Of a DNA stretch of 28,217 nucleotides, positions 6,306-14,321 are shown piece by piece. Both the position numbers and the translations under genes were made by a program. Position 1 is the first letter of the stretch, and the number at the start of each line of letters is the position of its first letter. This DNA comes from a virus. Location: the IMG/VR virus record IMGVR_UViG_3300009495_000054, positions 1 to 28,217 of that record, one strand, 5' to 3'. The notes under the pieces were generated by a model that saw nothing but the letters and a program-made list of their open reading frames with translations, made no database searches and was not told the origin of the DNA.

Positions 6306-6967
6306 AATGTTTCTATATCCTCAATTAATAAATCTCTTAAATCTCGTGCTTGTTGATCACGAGGGTCATTTATACCATAACCACAGAACTTATATGCCAA
6401 GGTGATTCTATCATCCCCTGCATATGCACTGTGCCAACAATGGTGCTCTTTCTCTTCTTCACTACCGAAGTAGTAATGTCGGCATTGCCAACCTGCCACA
6501 TCTTGATGAGTGACAAGTTTCCCAGTCTCGTTATCTAAGTATCGGAAGAACCCTTTACCCGTAGACCACGTAAATAAGACTTGGTAGGCAGATGCGTCAT
6601 AGTTAGTGTGCCATCCGACAAATCCCCCTTTGGGATAGTATGATAGCAGGGCACTGGTATGTGCACCTATCTCTGAAGCAAAATCATATTTCACCCGTTG
6701 CATATAATCCTTCCATTTAGGATCTATACGCACCATCTTAGAGATGGGTTGGGCAAAGTGTCGATCTGGCACTCCAACTAACTTGTCTCTGGATAAACAT
6801 TCATCCAGATATTCTTGAGAGCAAAAGTATTCACCGTTGCTCTTATCTTCTTCACTACTATACACGTGTGCGTCTGGATTGTTATAATCCTTCTCAGCAA
6901 AGAATCTATCAGAGAATCCGTTAAGAGTCTCCAACAATTCTTTATTGCGTATAGTAACTTCGGACAT
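6302..6967 (-). CDS. 2-oxoglutarate/Fe(II) oxygenase-like protein
   Basis: A 221-residue protein resembling the 2OG-Fe(II) oxygenases common in marine T4-like phages. Motifs are GGFVGWHTNYDASAYQVLF (first metal ligand His in a His-x-Asn context), GFFRYLDNETGKLV, and a distal CWHSAYAGDDRITLAYKF with the second His and the Arg that would bind 2-oxoglutarate. The first metal motif lacks the usual Asp (HTN instead of HxD), although an Asp follows two residues later, so activity is uncertain. The ATG overlaps the stop of the Sm-like gene. Substrate unknown: possibilities include protein, nucleic acid or small-molecule hydroxylation. Confidence 0.65.
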   Translation of the reverse strand: MSEVTIRNKELLETLNGFSDRFFAEKDYNNPDAHVYSSEEDKSNGEYFCSQEYLDECLSRDKLVGVPDRHFAQPISKMVRIDPKWKDYMQRVKYDFASEIGAHTSALLSYYPKGGFVGWHTNYDASAYQVLFTWSTGKGFFRYLDNETGKLVTHQDVAGWQCRHYYFGSEEEKEHHCWHSAYAGDDRITLAYKFCGYGINDPRDQQARDLRDLLIEDIETL

Positions 6968-7245
6968 TAGATAATAATTCCACTGGTTGCTTCAATGTAT
7001 GACTTCTGGAATGACTCATTAGTCTCTACAACAAATAATACATCCAAGAATGTTACCTGCTCTGGGTTTTCCTTTGCAGACATACATACACCACGACCAA
7101 ATCCAATATTACCTTCTGGGTCTTGGACAATTAGTCTTGGGTTATCGGCAACTACATTGTCACCATCAATTTGATTCAACTTACCGATATATTCACCGAT
7201 ACCTGTCATTATGGTGACGATGTCACCTTTTTTCATTTTACTCAT
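6967..7245 (-). CDS. Sm-like small phage protein
   Basis: A 92-residue protein. The start at 7245 was chosen because it follows a GGAG-type box (GGAGAAGAAG) and lies 8 bases inside the preceding small gene. An N-terminal MKKGDIVTIMTGIGEYIGKL, then GDNVVADNPRLIVQDPEG and IGFGRGVCMSAKENPEQVTF, give a short five-strand pattern like the Sm/LSm-type barrel proteins reported in cyanophages and relatives. Such proteins may bind RNA, but this family has no proven role in phages. The Sm label is tentative. Confidence 0.55.
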   Translation of the reverse strand: MSKMKKGDIVTIMTGIGEYIGKLNQIDGDNVVADNPRLIVQDPEGNIGFGRGVCMSAKENPEQVTFLDVLFVVETNESFQKSYIEATSGIII

Positions 7246-7405
7246 CTTCTTCTCCGATTTTAATAAGTTTCCATTCATTATTTGGAAGTTGTTCCCATTG
7301 TAACACATCTCCCACCTTAAAGTCAAGCGTTTCCATCAATTCATCTGAAAACTCTATACACAATTCTCCGTCACTATCTTTGACGATTGGACACGTAAAC
7401 TTCAT
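7238..7405 (-). CDS. 55-residue AbrB-like small protein
   Basis: A short gene (MKFTCPIVKDSDGELCIEF at the start) whose ATG overlaps the ThyX stop as ATGA, so it is translationally coupled to thyX. It ends inside the start of the Sm-like gene. The pattern of an early beta hairpin followed by LDFKVGDVLQWEQL and WKLIKI is that of AbrB/MazE-type swapped-hairpin proteins, where a Gly-Asp turn follows a helix. Such proteins bind DNA as dimers. The similarity is by pattern only; the gene itself is well supported by its tight junctions and by the lack of any alternative in this space. Confidence 0.6.
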   Translation of the reverse strand: MKFTCPIVKDSDGELCIEFSDELMETLDFKVGDVLQWEQLPNNEWKLIKIGEEDE

Positions 7406-8121
7406 CCTAAGAACTTCCCTGTCTCAACATCACAACCCGCATCATCTACAACCCGCACCTTTGGTTTAGGTTCCAGTGCTTCCACAACATCTGGGAAGTG
7501 AACACCAACATGTTTCCAACATTTTAATGCTACTTCTCTGTGTTCTTTTTGAGTCTCGATACCCATACGCAACTGGCAGTAGTGAATCCACGAACGTAAC
7601 GATCCTGCCATATACAATGTAGTCTCAGTATTACCTTCGGGTAACAGCACACGTGCTTGTTCTTTTGCAATACCATTATCTAGTGCCCAGTTATAGTTCT
7701 TCTTCGCAATATTGATAACTTCACGTTGTTTCATATTCCAGTCTTCTGCCAGTGTTCGATCATCTGTCTCAACAGATGCTTGTCTATTCTTGGCATCCTG
7801 CATACGTGCTTCTCTGGTATCGAAGTCTTCTGACTCAGCATACCTCTGTGAGAACTCTTGATATGAAAACGAGCGATGACGTAAGATCTGTCTACTAATA
7901 TCACGAGTAGTCTTGATCTCCAAAGTCATATGCACCATCTCGAACGGTGACCAATGACCATGTTTAATCAGATACTTGATCAACCGTGGGGCAGTCTCAT
8001 TATTACTTTGGTTAGCAGGATTAGATACACGTGCGGTATATGCAACTAATTCATTTGCATCCCACACACTAGTATGTCCCACGTTTGGTTTGGTTACACC
8101 AACCAGATTTACTTCACTCAT
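7402..8121 (-). CDS. thyX: Flavin-dependent thymidylate synthase ThyX
   Basis: A 239-residue enzyme that makes dTMP from dUMP using FAD and methylene-tetrahydrofolate. The ThyX signature RHRSFSYQEFSQRY is intact, including both Arg and the activating Ser. SNPANQSN, HWSPFEMVHMTLEI and the C-terminal WIHYCQLRMGIETQKEHREVA region are also typical, and the length is normal. The start at 8121 was preferred to 8127 because a GGAG box sits nine bases before it but only three before the other. Together with dCMP deaminase (22628-23074) and MazG it forms a phage nucleotide supply set. Its 5' region carries the 22-base repeat described separately. Confidence 0.93.
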   Translation of the reverse strand: MSEVNLVGVTKPNVGHTSVWDANELVAYTARVSNPANQSNNETAPRLIKYLIKHGHWSPFEMVHMTLEIKTTRDISRQILRHRSFSYQEFSQRYAESEDFDTREARMQDAKNRQASVETDDRTLAEDWNMKQREVINIAKKNYNWALDNGIAKEQARVLLPEGNTETTLYMAGSLRSWIHYCQLRMGIETQKEHREVALKCWKHVGVHFPDVVEALEPKPKVRVVDDAGCDVETGKFLG

Positions 8122-8140
8122 CCTCATAGTCTCCTTTCAT
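8119..8140 (-). repeat. 22-base repeat, copy 1 (thyX translation start)
   Basis: On the minus strand this reads ATGAAAGGAGAC, one variable base, then ATGAGGATG: Shine-Dalgarno plus start region of thyX. It matches 8547-8568 at 21 of 22 positions (the sole difference is T versus G in this strand). Confidence 0.85.
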
Positions 8141-8159
8141 AGGTATTCTCTCTTTCTTT

Positions 8160-8549
8160 TTAGACACGATATTCTAACTCCTGCTCCATAGCAATTTTAA
8201 TCCCTGTATTGATTGACGGCACATTCTTTAGAACTGCTTCAATGTGATCAGTAGTCATATCACACAATGTAATATATGCTAATGGTTGATCTCCGTTAAT
8301 ACCGTATGTTCCCCAATCACATGCTTCCCGAATAACTTCGTGTGTATCTTCTAATGTAACGACCAAGTGTTCTTCATCACCATTAGCACTACAACGAACA
8401 TAGTCTAGTCCACCGTCAAGCATATATGTCTTGCCATTAGTATCAGTGTGCGTGACATAATCATGTCGGTGACGGCTTTGTAATATTGTGCCGTCTGGTG
8501 TGCGAAGGGCATTGCGTATCAATAAATATTTATCAGTCATTACTGCCAT
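8160..8549 (-). CDS. Conserved-looking phage protein of unknown function
   Basis: A 129-residue soluble protein without a motif I can name. It starts MAVMTDKYLLIRNALRTPDG, then SRHRHDYVTHTDTNGKTYM and a Cys/Trp segment EACDWGTYGINGDQPLAYI, ending with a helical stretch. The start is uncertain: ATG 8549 lies nine bases after a GGAG box, while ATG 8540 and ATG 8555 are also in frame. Whichever start is used, it overlaps the end of the small membrane-protein gene. A gap of 38 bases separates it from thyX, partly filled by a mini reading frame ending at the repeat. Similar proteins seem to accompany T4-like marine phage metabolism genes, but I cannot give a role. Confidence 0.6.
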   Translation of the reverse strand: MAVMTDKYLLIRNALRTPDGTILQSRHRHDYVTHTDTNGKTYMLDGGLDYVRCSANGDEEHLVVTLEDTHEVIREACDWGTYGINGDQPLAYITLCDMTTDHIEAVLKNVPSINTGIKIAMEQELEYRV

Positions 8550-8715
8550 CCTCATCGTCTCCTTTCATTACACGCATTAGATCTGCGTCATTCATATGCC
8601 TTAGAGTTATCTCTATGCCCCTAATCTTACCTAGATAATATCCAACATAGTTAGATACCCCCATTAGTGCCATGACAAAGAGTGTCATCTCCCATGGTTG
8701 CCATACAGTCATCAT
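8533..8715 (-). CDS. 60-residue one-helix membrane protein
   Basis: A short protein with one transmembrane helix (about residues 9-29, MTLFVMALMGVSNYVGYYLG) and a charged C-terminal tail (RVMKGDDEDGSND). Its ATG overlaps the stop of gp41 (ATGA), so it is coupled to the helicase gene; a second ATG three bases later is equally possible. The coding end contains copy 2 of the 22-base repeat, used as the translation start of the next gene. No family recognised. Confidence 0.55.
   Translation of the reverse strand: MMTVWQPWEMTLFVMALMGVSNYVGYYLGKIRGIEITLRHMNDADLMRVMKGDDEDGSND
8547..8568 (-). repeat. 22-base repeat, copy 2 (start of 8160-8549 gene)
   Basis: On the minus strand this reads ATGAAAGGAGAC, one variable base, then ATGAGGATG. 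It covers the ribosome binding site and start of the 8160-8549 gene while also coding for the tail of the upstream membrane protein. It matches 8119-8140 at 21 of 22 positions. Confidence 0.85.
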
Positions 8716-10118
8716 AGTTTAAAGTCTCCAAACCTATTCTCTTGATTTAACCGTTGACCACTTGCACTGTTATCGAATGCAGGGCCGTTGTCTTCTTCAC
8801 GATTCATAGGATTAGTAGACTGATCTACATCATACAAACGCATCTTGGATCTATCTACACCGACCACAAACCTACCATTAGCAACTGGATCATTGTATCG
8901 ATTCTTCAATTGCTTCACAAGGATCTGTCTATTGTTTGACAATTCTTCATTTGAAATCAAGGCAAACATTAGATCCGCAGTAGCAGGTAGACCAAATGAT
9001 TCAGAAGTATCTTCCAAACCAACATCATCATTACTGTATCCAGATCTTGTAGTCTGTGTTGCAGATACTACTGGTACATCAAACTCAACTGCGAGTCCAC
9101 GTAGTTCTTCTGCAATAGACTTGATGTATGTATATGAATTGATTGATCCGCCCATTGCTTTCATACGAGATGATGAGCAGATGTTTAGATAATCAATATA
9201 GATCATGTCTGGCACAAAGTTCTTCTTGAGTTTCAACTCATTCAGTAGTGCACGGAAGTGAGAGGCATTTGCACCCCCAGTCGGATATTCTTTAATGATC
9301 AACTTACCGTTGGTCTTTGCAGAGATCTGACCTACCTTGTCTGTGAACATATCACGTGACATATTCTCTAACTGATCAATAGGTATGTTCAGAAGATTAG
9401 CATCGATACGTTCTGCGATTCTTTCTTCTGCCATCTCCATAGTAATGTACAATACGTTCTTACCCATAGTAAGAGCGGCACCTGCACAGTGACACATAAA
9501 GAGAGACTTACCAACACCTGTACCTGCCAGTGCAATGTTCAGAGTCTTGTTAGGTAAACCACCCTTGGTGATCTTGTTGAATAGGTCAAGGTCAAACGGT
9601 AGTCTTTCCTCAGTAGTTGTATAGAAGTCATAACGATCATCGACATTCTCAATGTAGTCGTGACCAATGTTTGTATCAAAAGTAACTGCCAGTGCTTTGG
9701 ATAGAATATCTGGAAGTGCGTTCTTGGTTAGTGTCTGGTGCTTACCATCAATGACTTGAATAGATTCCATGATAGCATTATATACTGCACGGTCTTGGCA
9801 CCACTTCTCGGTACGATCAATCAACCATTCAAGGTTCTCTTTCTCATAGTTAAAGATGTTAGGAAGGATCTCCATGGCATGACGATAGTGTTCGTCAGAC
9901 ATTCTGTCTGCTTCATCGATCTCAATCTTGAATGATTCTTGCGTAGGAAGTTTGTTATACTTCGCAATGAACTTAGTAAACTCTGAGAACAGTCCTTTGT
10001 ATACACCCTCGAAATATTCGGGTGCTAAGAATGCGGCGACCTTACGGGTGTACGCATCATTCGTTAGTAGATTCCGCAGAATCGTTTGTTCCAGTTTTAT
10101 TTCCAATTGCTTCTCCAT
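8712..10118 (-). CDS. 41: Replicative DNA helicase gp41 (DnaB-like)
   Basis: A 468-residue replicative helicase, close to T4 gp41 (475 residues). The N-terminal helical domain spans about residues 1-150. The RecA-like C-terminal domain holds Walker A GTGVGKS (residues 199-205), Walker B MIYIDYLNI, the sensor-type VPVVSATQTTRSGYS, and the Arg-rich LVKQLKNRYNDP. It unwinds the fork ahead of gp43. The start at 10118 was chosen because it begins MEKQLEIKLEQTIL as in the family; longer frames reach into unrelated sequence. It overlaps the preceding gene by 62 bases. There is no T4 gp61-type primase gene in the window, so its primase partner may be the AEP-like protein at 13342-14286. Confidence 0.93.
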   Translation of the reverse strand: MEKQLEIKLEQTILRNLLTNDAYTRKVAAFLAPEYFEGVYKGLFSEFTKFIAKYNKLPTQESFKIEIDEADRMSDEHYRHAMEILPNIFNYEKENLEWLIDRTEKWCQDRAVYNAIMESIQVIDGKHQTLTKNALPDILSKALAVTFDTNIGHDYIENVDDRYDFYTTTEERLPFDLDLFNKITKGGLPNKTLNIALAGTGVGKSLFMCHCAGAALTMGKNVLYITMEMAEERIAERIDANLLNIPIDQLENMSRDMFTDKVGQISAKTNGKLIIKEYPTGGANASHFRALLNELKLKKNFVPDMIYIDYLNICSSSRMKAMGGSINSYTYIKSIAEELRGLAVEFDVPVVSATQTTRSGYSNDDVGLEDTSESFGLPATADLMFALISNEELSNNRQILVKQLKNRYNDPVANGRFVVGVDRSKMRLYDVDQSTNPMNREEDNGPAFDNSASGQRLNQENRFGDFKL

Positions 10119-10440
10119 TATCTTTAGATTTATCAGTTCCGTATACCCATCCTTCATCCATTCCACGTTCAAGAATATCAAACAGGATATCACCTGCATG
10201 TTCTTGTAGTGGCACATCATCTGAACTCAGTCCAGACTCTGGTGACTCCACAACACGGAAGTCAAAGGATAAGTGATCCTTCTCACCATCGACACGGATA
10301 GTTCCGTATCGGATCACTGTCTCGGTAAAGGAACCACGTAGGATGCGAACATCCCACGCTGCTTCATTATCGACATACTCAACAGGTATCAACTCATAGT
10401 CGAGACCTTCGGACGGTTTGTTAAGATCCAGTGTTTTCAT
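10057..10440 (-). CDS. Unknown protein between uvsX and gp41
   Basis: A 127-residue acidic protein starting MKTLDLNKPSEGLDYEL, with beta-like stretches (AWDVRILRGSFTETVIRYG, DHLSFDFRVVESP) and a Lys/Asn/Asp-rich tail of about 25 residues that is probably disordered. It overlaps uvsX by 20 bases and gp41 by 62. In T4 the gene in this place is 40, which encodes a small head-assembly accessory factor; here I see no clear sequence match, only the same position. No ribosome box is evident before the ATG, so translation is probably coupled to uvsX. Confidence 0.6.
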   Translation of the reverse strand: MKTLDLNKPSEGLDYELIPVEYVDNEAAWDVRILRGSFTETVIRYGTIRVDGEKDHLSFDFRVVESPESGLSSDDVPLQEHAGDILFDILERGMDEGWVYGTDKSKDNGEAIGNKTGTNDSAESTNE

Positions 10441-11464
10441 TTTCAACCATTATATCAAGTTCTACGACACTTTGCAAGCCTATCTGGTATTGTTTCTTCA
10501 GAAATTCTTTGAAGTCTGTCTCAGCAAAGATAGGTGCCCAGAACTCTTCGGTTAGGGTTACATCTTTACGGACTTTATTCTCAGTACCTGCACGTTGATA
10601 CCAACCATTACTTGGTTTAGTAACATACCCACCTGCCAGACCTACATCCAGTAGACCAGACCATTTCTCTACACCACCATCCCACGATACACTAATAGGT
10701 ATCTTAGAATTTTCTTTGGCAAATCGAGACTTCTCTACCTTGATTACAAAGTCATAACCCGTAACCTCAGTACCAGTCTTGTTCTGTCTACGACCAATGA
10801 TCCATACATTATCAGCACTATACATGATACCAGTACCACCAGATACGATGTCTTTAGGATATAGACCGATCTCTTTGTAGGTATGGTTGATAGCAATCAA
10901 TGGGATCTTCTTCATATTCAAGTATGGAGTTACCATTCTGAATAATGATTTGAATGCTTTCGCACGTGACATATCTGCAACTGACTTACCGTCAAGTGCA
11001 TCATCCAGTTCTTTCTTAGATGCAAGGTTACCGACAGAGTCGATTACAATGATAACATCATCGGATGCTTCTAAGTTTTCCAGTTGACCGACAATGTCAA
11101 TCTTTAACTGCTCGACATCTTTTACTGGTGTGTGTAATACACGTTCAGTATCAATACCGAATGTTTCGAAGTATGATTGCGGTGAACCAAACTCAGAATC
11201 ATAGAACAACATTACTGCGTCCTTCTTTTGTTTTAAGTACGCACTTGCCATAAGCAATGCGAACGAAGTTTTGAAATGCTTAGACGGCCCTGCAAGGACT
11301 GTTAATCCTGGCGTTACACCACCATCCGCATCTCCACTCAGTGCTACGTTTACCATAGGGACATCGGTTGGTACCATGTCCGTTACACCAAAGAACTTGC
11401 TTGTCGCAAGTGTTGCAGTATCCTTTACAGTAGACTGCTTTTTCAATTTATCCATTAAACCCAT
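10421..11464 (-). CDS. uvsX: UvsX recombinase (RecA-like)
   Basis: A 347-residue strand-exchange protein. It has the UvsX form of Walker A, AGPSKHFKTSFALL, then MLFYDSEFGSPQSYFETFGID, a Walker B-like VIIVIDSVGNL, and IPLIAINHTYKEIG, all as in T4 UvsX. The C-terminus is acidic (VVELDIMVENENTGS), typical of T4 UvsX. The start at 11464 follows a GGAG box; an in-frame start at 11482 lies inside the upstream gene. A sigma70 promoter (11524-11552) lies inside the end of the preceding dehydrogenase gene. It is slightly shorter than T4 UvsX (about 390 residues). It works with gp46/gp47, gp43 and gp41 in recombination-dependent replication. Confidence 0.95.
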   Translation of the reverse strand: MGLMDKLKKQSTVKDTATLATSKFFGVTDMVPTDVPMVNVALSGDADGGVTPGLTVLAGPSKHFKTSFALLMASAYLKQKKDAVMLFYDSEFGSPQSYFETFGIDTERVLHTPVKDVEQLKIDIVGQLENLEASDDVIIVIDSVGNLASKKELDDALDGKSVADMSRAKAFKSLFRMVTPYLNMKKIPLIAINHTYKEIGLYPKDIVSGGTGIMYSADNVWIIGRRQNKTGTEVTGYDFVIKVEKSRFAKENSKIPISVSWDGGVEKWSGLLDVGLAGGYVTKPSNGWYQRAGTENKVRKDVTLTEEFWAPIFAETDFKEFLKKQYQIGLQSVVELDIMVENENTGS

Positions 11465-11465
11465 A

Positions 11466-12404
11466 TTATTCACTTTCTCCAAATGTTATATTATTAACCT
11501 TTTCACGTTCATCTATATCATACATTATACGATATTTTCCGTTGATTGTCAAGACTTTTTCCAATAAATCGAAAGTATTTTCACTACCTCTTGACTCCGA
11601 AAACTTTAGCAGTGCCATAGTGTCTTTGGGTAGACATGCGCCACCGAACCCCTTCTTCTTATCTGGGCCTGGGACTCTTGTATGTTTGATACCGATACGA
11701 TCATCTGCACCCATGGCACGAGTGACCACATTGTAACTACAATCAAATCCATCAACCAGATCTTTCAACTGATTAAAGAATGTGAGTTTAGTTGCAAGGT
11801 ATGCATTCGTGGCATACTTAACAAACGATGCTTCACATCCAGACATCTTATAATACTTGTCACTCTTACATAGAGAGAAGATGTCATAGAGTTGTGCCAG
11901 TTCGTCACATGCATTTACAGTGCCACCGAACACATGGTGTTCAGCATTCACAAAGTCTTCACATGCAGACTTCTCAGTTAGGAACTCTGGATTATAAATG
12001 AACCTATCCATATCTTCTGGTTCTACAGAGTTATAGAGTCTGTCGATTATATCTGGTGTTACTGTTGATTTGACAACAACAAATGCGTTCGTATTGTATA
12101 TGAGTTTCAGTACAGCATCTTCTACAATAGATGCATCAACAAATCCACTCTTAGGATTCTGTGGTGTTGGTGCACATATAAAGACTATAGATGGATCCCA
12201 TTTAATAAGGTCATCTATGTTTGTATCATAGTTAGGATCAACTAAGAAGTGTTCTATCATGTGGTGATGGAATGCATATTCCACTGCCTTACCTACAAAC
12301 CCATGACCGACAATACCCATCTTCAATGGGTTCTCTTTACTTACTGTGTCGGGTTGTGGTTCCCCATCTGTCTTGGGGACGAACTTATCAAAATCATCTG
12401 CCAT
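11466..12404 (-). CDS. ugd: UDP-glucose 6-dehydrogenase, short phage form
   Basis: A 312-residue enzyme of the UDP-glucose/GDP-mannose dehydrogenase family, which oxidises UDP-glucose to UDP-glucuronate with NAD. Visible motifs: NAD-binding GIVGHGFVGKAVE (around residue 31), FICAPTP, VVVKSTVTP, YNPEFLTEKSA, EASFVKYATNAYLATK, and the catalytic GFGGACLPKD with its Cys. Family members are usually 390-450 residues. This one ends about 55 residues after the catalytic Cys and so lacks the usual C-terminal UDP-binding domain. The start at 12404 follows the stop of the epimerase gene by two bases. The neighbouring epimerase uses its product, so the two form a pathway. Because of the missing domain, substrate choice is inferred. 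Confidence 0.85.
   Translation of the reverse strand: MADDFDKFVPKTDGEPQPDTVSKENPLKMGIVGHGFVGKAVEYAFHHHMIEHFLVDPNYDTNIDDLIKWDPSIVFICAPTPQNPKSGFVDASIVEDAVLKLIYNTNAFVVVKSTVTPDIIDRLYNSVEPEDMDRFIYNPEFLTEKSACEDFVNAEHHVFGGTVNACDELAQLYDIFSLCKSDKYYKMSGCEASFVKYATNAYLATKLTFFNQLKDLVDGFDCSYNVVTRAMGADDRIGIKHTRVPGPDKKKGFGGACLPKDTMALLKFSESRGSENTFDLLEKVLTINGKYRIMYDIDEREKVNNITFGESE
11524..11552 (-). promoter_or_regulatory. Sigma70 promoter for uvsX
   Basis: Minus strand: -35 TTGACA at 11552-11547, a 17-base spacer, -10 TATAAT at 11529-11524. It lies within the 3' part of ugd, 60 bases before the uvsX start, so the leader is long enough for the GGAG box. TATATC and GATAT arms flank the -10, but this repeat is weak. 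Confidence 0.85.
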
Positions 12405-12406
12405 AA

Positions 12407-13342
12407 TTATACTCCGTGATATTCCTTGTACCATTTATAAAAGTTTGCAATGCCCTCTGGGATACTTGTAGTTGGATGGTAACCCAGTGATTCTAATTTA
12501 CCAGTGTTACTCCAAGTCTCTAATGTATCCGCAGGATGTTTGGGTTGCAAATCCTTGATTGCTTTCTTACCAGTGTTCTTTTCAATCTCAGTAATAAAGT
12601 CCATGAGGTTAACTTGTTGACCCCGTCCAATATTAAAGATCTCTCCAGACTTAACATCTTCTTCTAATATGAGTTCGATTCCCTTAATGATATCTTGCAC
12701 GTAAGTGAAATCACGTTTCATATTACCATAATTATACACTGTTATTGGGAGTTCGTCAAGTATATTTTGAGTAAATGTGAACAGTGCCATGTCTGGTCTG
12801 CCCCACTCACCGTATACTGTAAAGAACCTTAGACCTGTAACATTCAAACCAGATGCAGTGAACTGACATTCGTTTGTCCACTTAGACCATCCATAAGGAT
12901 TCAATTGTTTGCCACCCTCATTACCTTCAGTCCATGGTAATTCAGATCCTGCATATACACATGAGGTTGATGCATACACAATACGTACTTCTGGACAATG
13001 CACCTTGCATAGATCAATTAAGTTTTGTGTACCATCAATATTATTGGAATGATATGCTTTCTCTTTACCGAACGAATCACGTACACCCGCATATGCAGCG
13101 AGGTGGACAATGTGTGTGGGTTTCTCTTTTGATAGGAGTTGTGCAAGTTTGCTTTCATCTCTTAGATCTACTGGTCTTACATCCAGACCAAAATGAATTA
13201 CCCTATCCTCTTTTAGAGATGGGTCATATAGATGATCGTTATAGTTATCGAGTCCGACAACATCTTCACCTGCTTCCTGTAGTTTACTTGCGAGTTGAGA
13301 TCCAATGAATCCCGCCGCACCTGTTATTAAATATTTTCTCAT
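12407..13342 (-). CDS. UDP-glucuronate 4-epimerase (SDR family)
   Basis: A 311-residue extended short-chain dehydrogenase. N-terminal KYLITGAAGFIGSQLA is the NAD-binding Gly motif. VYASTSCVYAG supplies the catalytic Ser/Thr region, and NPYGWSKWTNE the Tyr-x-x-x-Lys. The segment LRFFTVYGEWGRPDMALFTF with VYNYGNMKRDFTYV is typical of UDP-glucuronate 4-epimerases (CapI/LspL type), which make UDP-galacturonate. This is more specific than a general GalE assignment. Full length for the family. Its stop and start overlap the neighbouring genes by a base or two, next to ugd, which makes its substrate. Use could be glycosylation of phage or host surface, or of a phage protein; that is inferred. Confidence 0.87.
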   Translation of the reverse strand: MRKYLITGAAGFIGSQLASKLQEAGEDVVGLDNYNDHLYDPSLKEDRVIHFGLDVRPVDLRDESKLAQLLSKEKPTHIVHLAAYAGVRDSFGKEKAYHSNNIDGTQNLIDLCKVHCPEVRIVYASTSCVYAGSELPWTEGNEGGKQLNPYGWSKWTNECQFTASGLNVTGLRFFTVYGEWGRPDMALFTFTQNILDELPITVYNYGNMKRDFTYVQDIIKGIELILEEDVKSGEIFNIGRGQQVNLMDFITEIEKNTGKKAIKDLQPKHPADTLETWSNTGKLESLGYHPTTSIPEGIANFYKWYKEYHGV

Positions 13343-14286
13343 TATCCGTTCCTGTAAATATATTCCAATGCTCTATCTGCTTCTGTCTGGATTGGTCGAT
13401 TCTCATACCAGTTACCAGTCTCAGAGTCAAACTCCTTACACAGTGTTGCAATTTCAGATGCCGTGATCGGGTATCCTTTTGCGACTGCGTGACCTGCTAT
13501 TGCCACCATGATTTGATACATCTTTAAGTACCAACCTGTGTCTGTGATTGCTCTATATTCCATACCCATACGTTTAGGGAAGAATGGGCAGTCACGATAT
13601 GATGTCCATGTGTAGTCGGTATTATTTAGACTTTCCTTACGATGTTCGATTACTGCTTTCTGCATCTCTGGTGGAAGTCTATCAAGAAACGAGTTACCTG
13701 TCTTCTCCACGTATGGATGCTTCGCACATAACTCAGATACGTTTATCGCATTACCACCAGAATGAGCAAAGAAAAAATCAAGAGCATTTGGATATTGTGC
13801 AGGAACGTAGTACATACGAGCAAGGTCTTTCGTTTGCGGATCACCAATCTCACCGAGTTCGGTGTTAAGTGCGAACCAGAACGATTTGATTCTATCTTGT
13901 TCAACAGTTTCGTCAAGTCGGAAGACCAGACGGAATTTAAGTAACTCAGCACGAGACCCAGCGGTACTGTAACAAACAAAATCCAAATCAGAAAATTGTT
14001 CACTTAGGTTCTCCTTTAAAGTCCCAACGTCATTAGTGAAATCATGATCGTCCACATCAACAGCACACCAACCACCCCAATGACTAACAGATCTATTAGC
14101 ACGTGTCTCACCGTCTTGGAAAACAGCAGGACTAATAAGAGGACTACTATCCACTCCACCTTTCTCTCCTTTCTGATTACTCAGACCTTTCAGCAGTTGA
14201 ACGAACTCACCCCACGTAGGCAGGGATACTGTCTTGTGGGTCTTGTTGTCGAACTGACTTTTAAATATAGTTAATTCATAATTCAT
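13342..14286 (-). CDS. AEP-type primase-like replication protein
   Basis: A 314-residue protein. Its N-terminal half looks like the archaeo-eukaryotic primase fold seen in phage and plasmid replication proteins: GGWCAVDVDDHDF (residues 71-83) gives the paired acidic metal-binding motif. FVCYSTAGSRAELLKFRLVF and KDLARMYYVPAQYPN match the later conserved blocks of that domain. The C-terminal 120 residues are helical (EMEYRAITDTGWYLKMYQI is part of this) and may act in DNA binding. It would substitute for the absent T4 gp61 primase, in a window that contains the helicase and polymerase. The ATG lies only six bases after a perfect -10 box, so its mRNA is probably leaderless. Which activity is retained is inferred. 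Confidence 0.65.
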   Translation of the reverse strand: MNYELTIFKSQFDNKTHKTVSLPTWGEFVQLLKGLSNQKGEKGGVDSSPLISPAVFQDGETRANRSVSHWGGWCAVDVDDHDFTNDVGTLKENLSEQFSDLDFVCYSTAGSRAELLKFRLVFRLDETVEQDRIKSFWFALNTELGEIGDPQTKDLARMYYVPAQYPNALDFFFAHSGGNAINVSELCAKHPYVEKTGNSFLDRLPPEMQKAVIEHRKESLNNTDYTWTSYRDCPFFPKRMGMEYRAITDTGWYLKMYQIMVAIAGHAVAKGYPITASEIATLCKEFDSETGNWYENRPIQTEADRALEYIYRNG

Positions 14287-14292
14287 AGAGGC

Positions 14293-14321
14293 ATTATATC
14301 ATATCTATTGGGTCTTGTCAA
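14293..14321 (-). promoter_or_regulatory. Sigma70 promoter for the AEP-like gene, probably leaderless
   Basis: Minus strand: TTGACA at 14321-14316, a 17-base spacer, TATAAT at 14298-14293, then GCCTCT and directly the ATG at 14286. The transcript should therefore start at or within a base of the start codon. The -35 lies in the last codons of the endonuclease VII gene. Confidence 0.88.

Noticed and set aside
6366-6373. CATTTATA near-match to the late box (also near 12423, 18785 and 22643)
   Set aside because: All are inside coding regions and differ from TATTTATA at the first base. No genes start suitably downstream.
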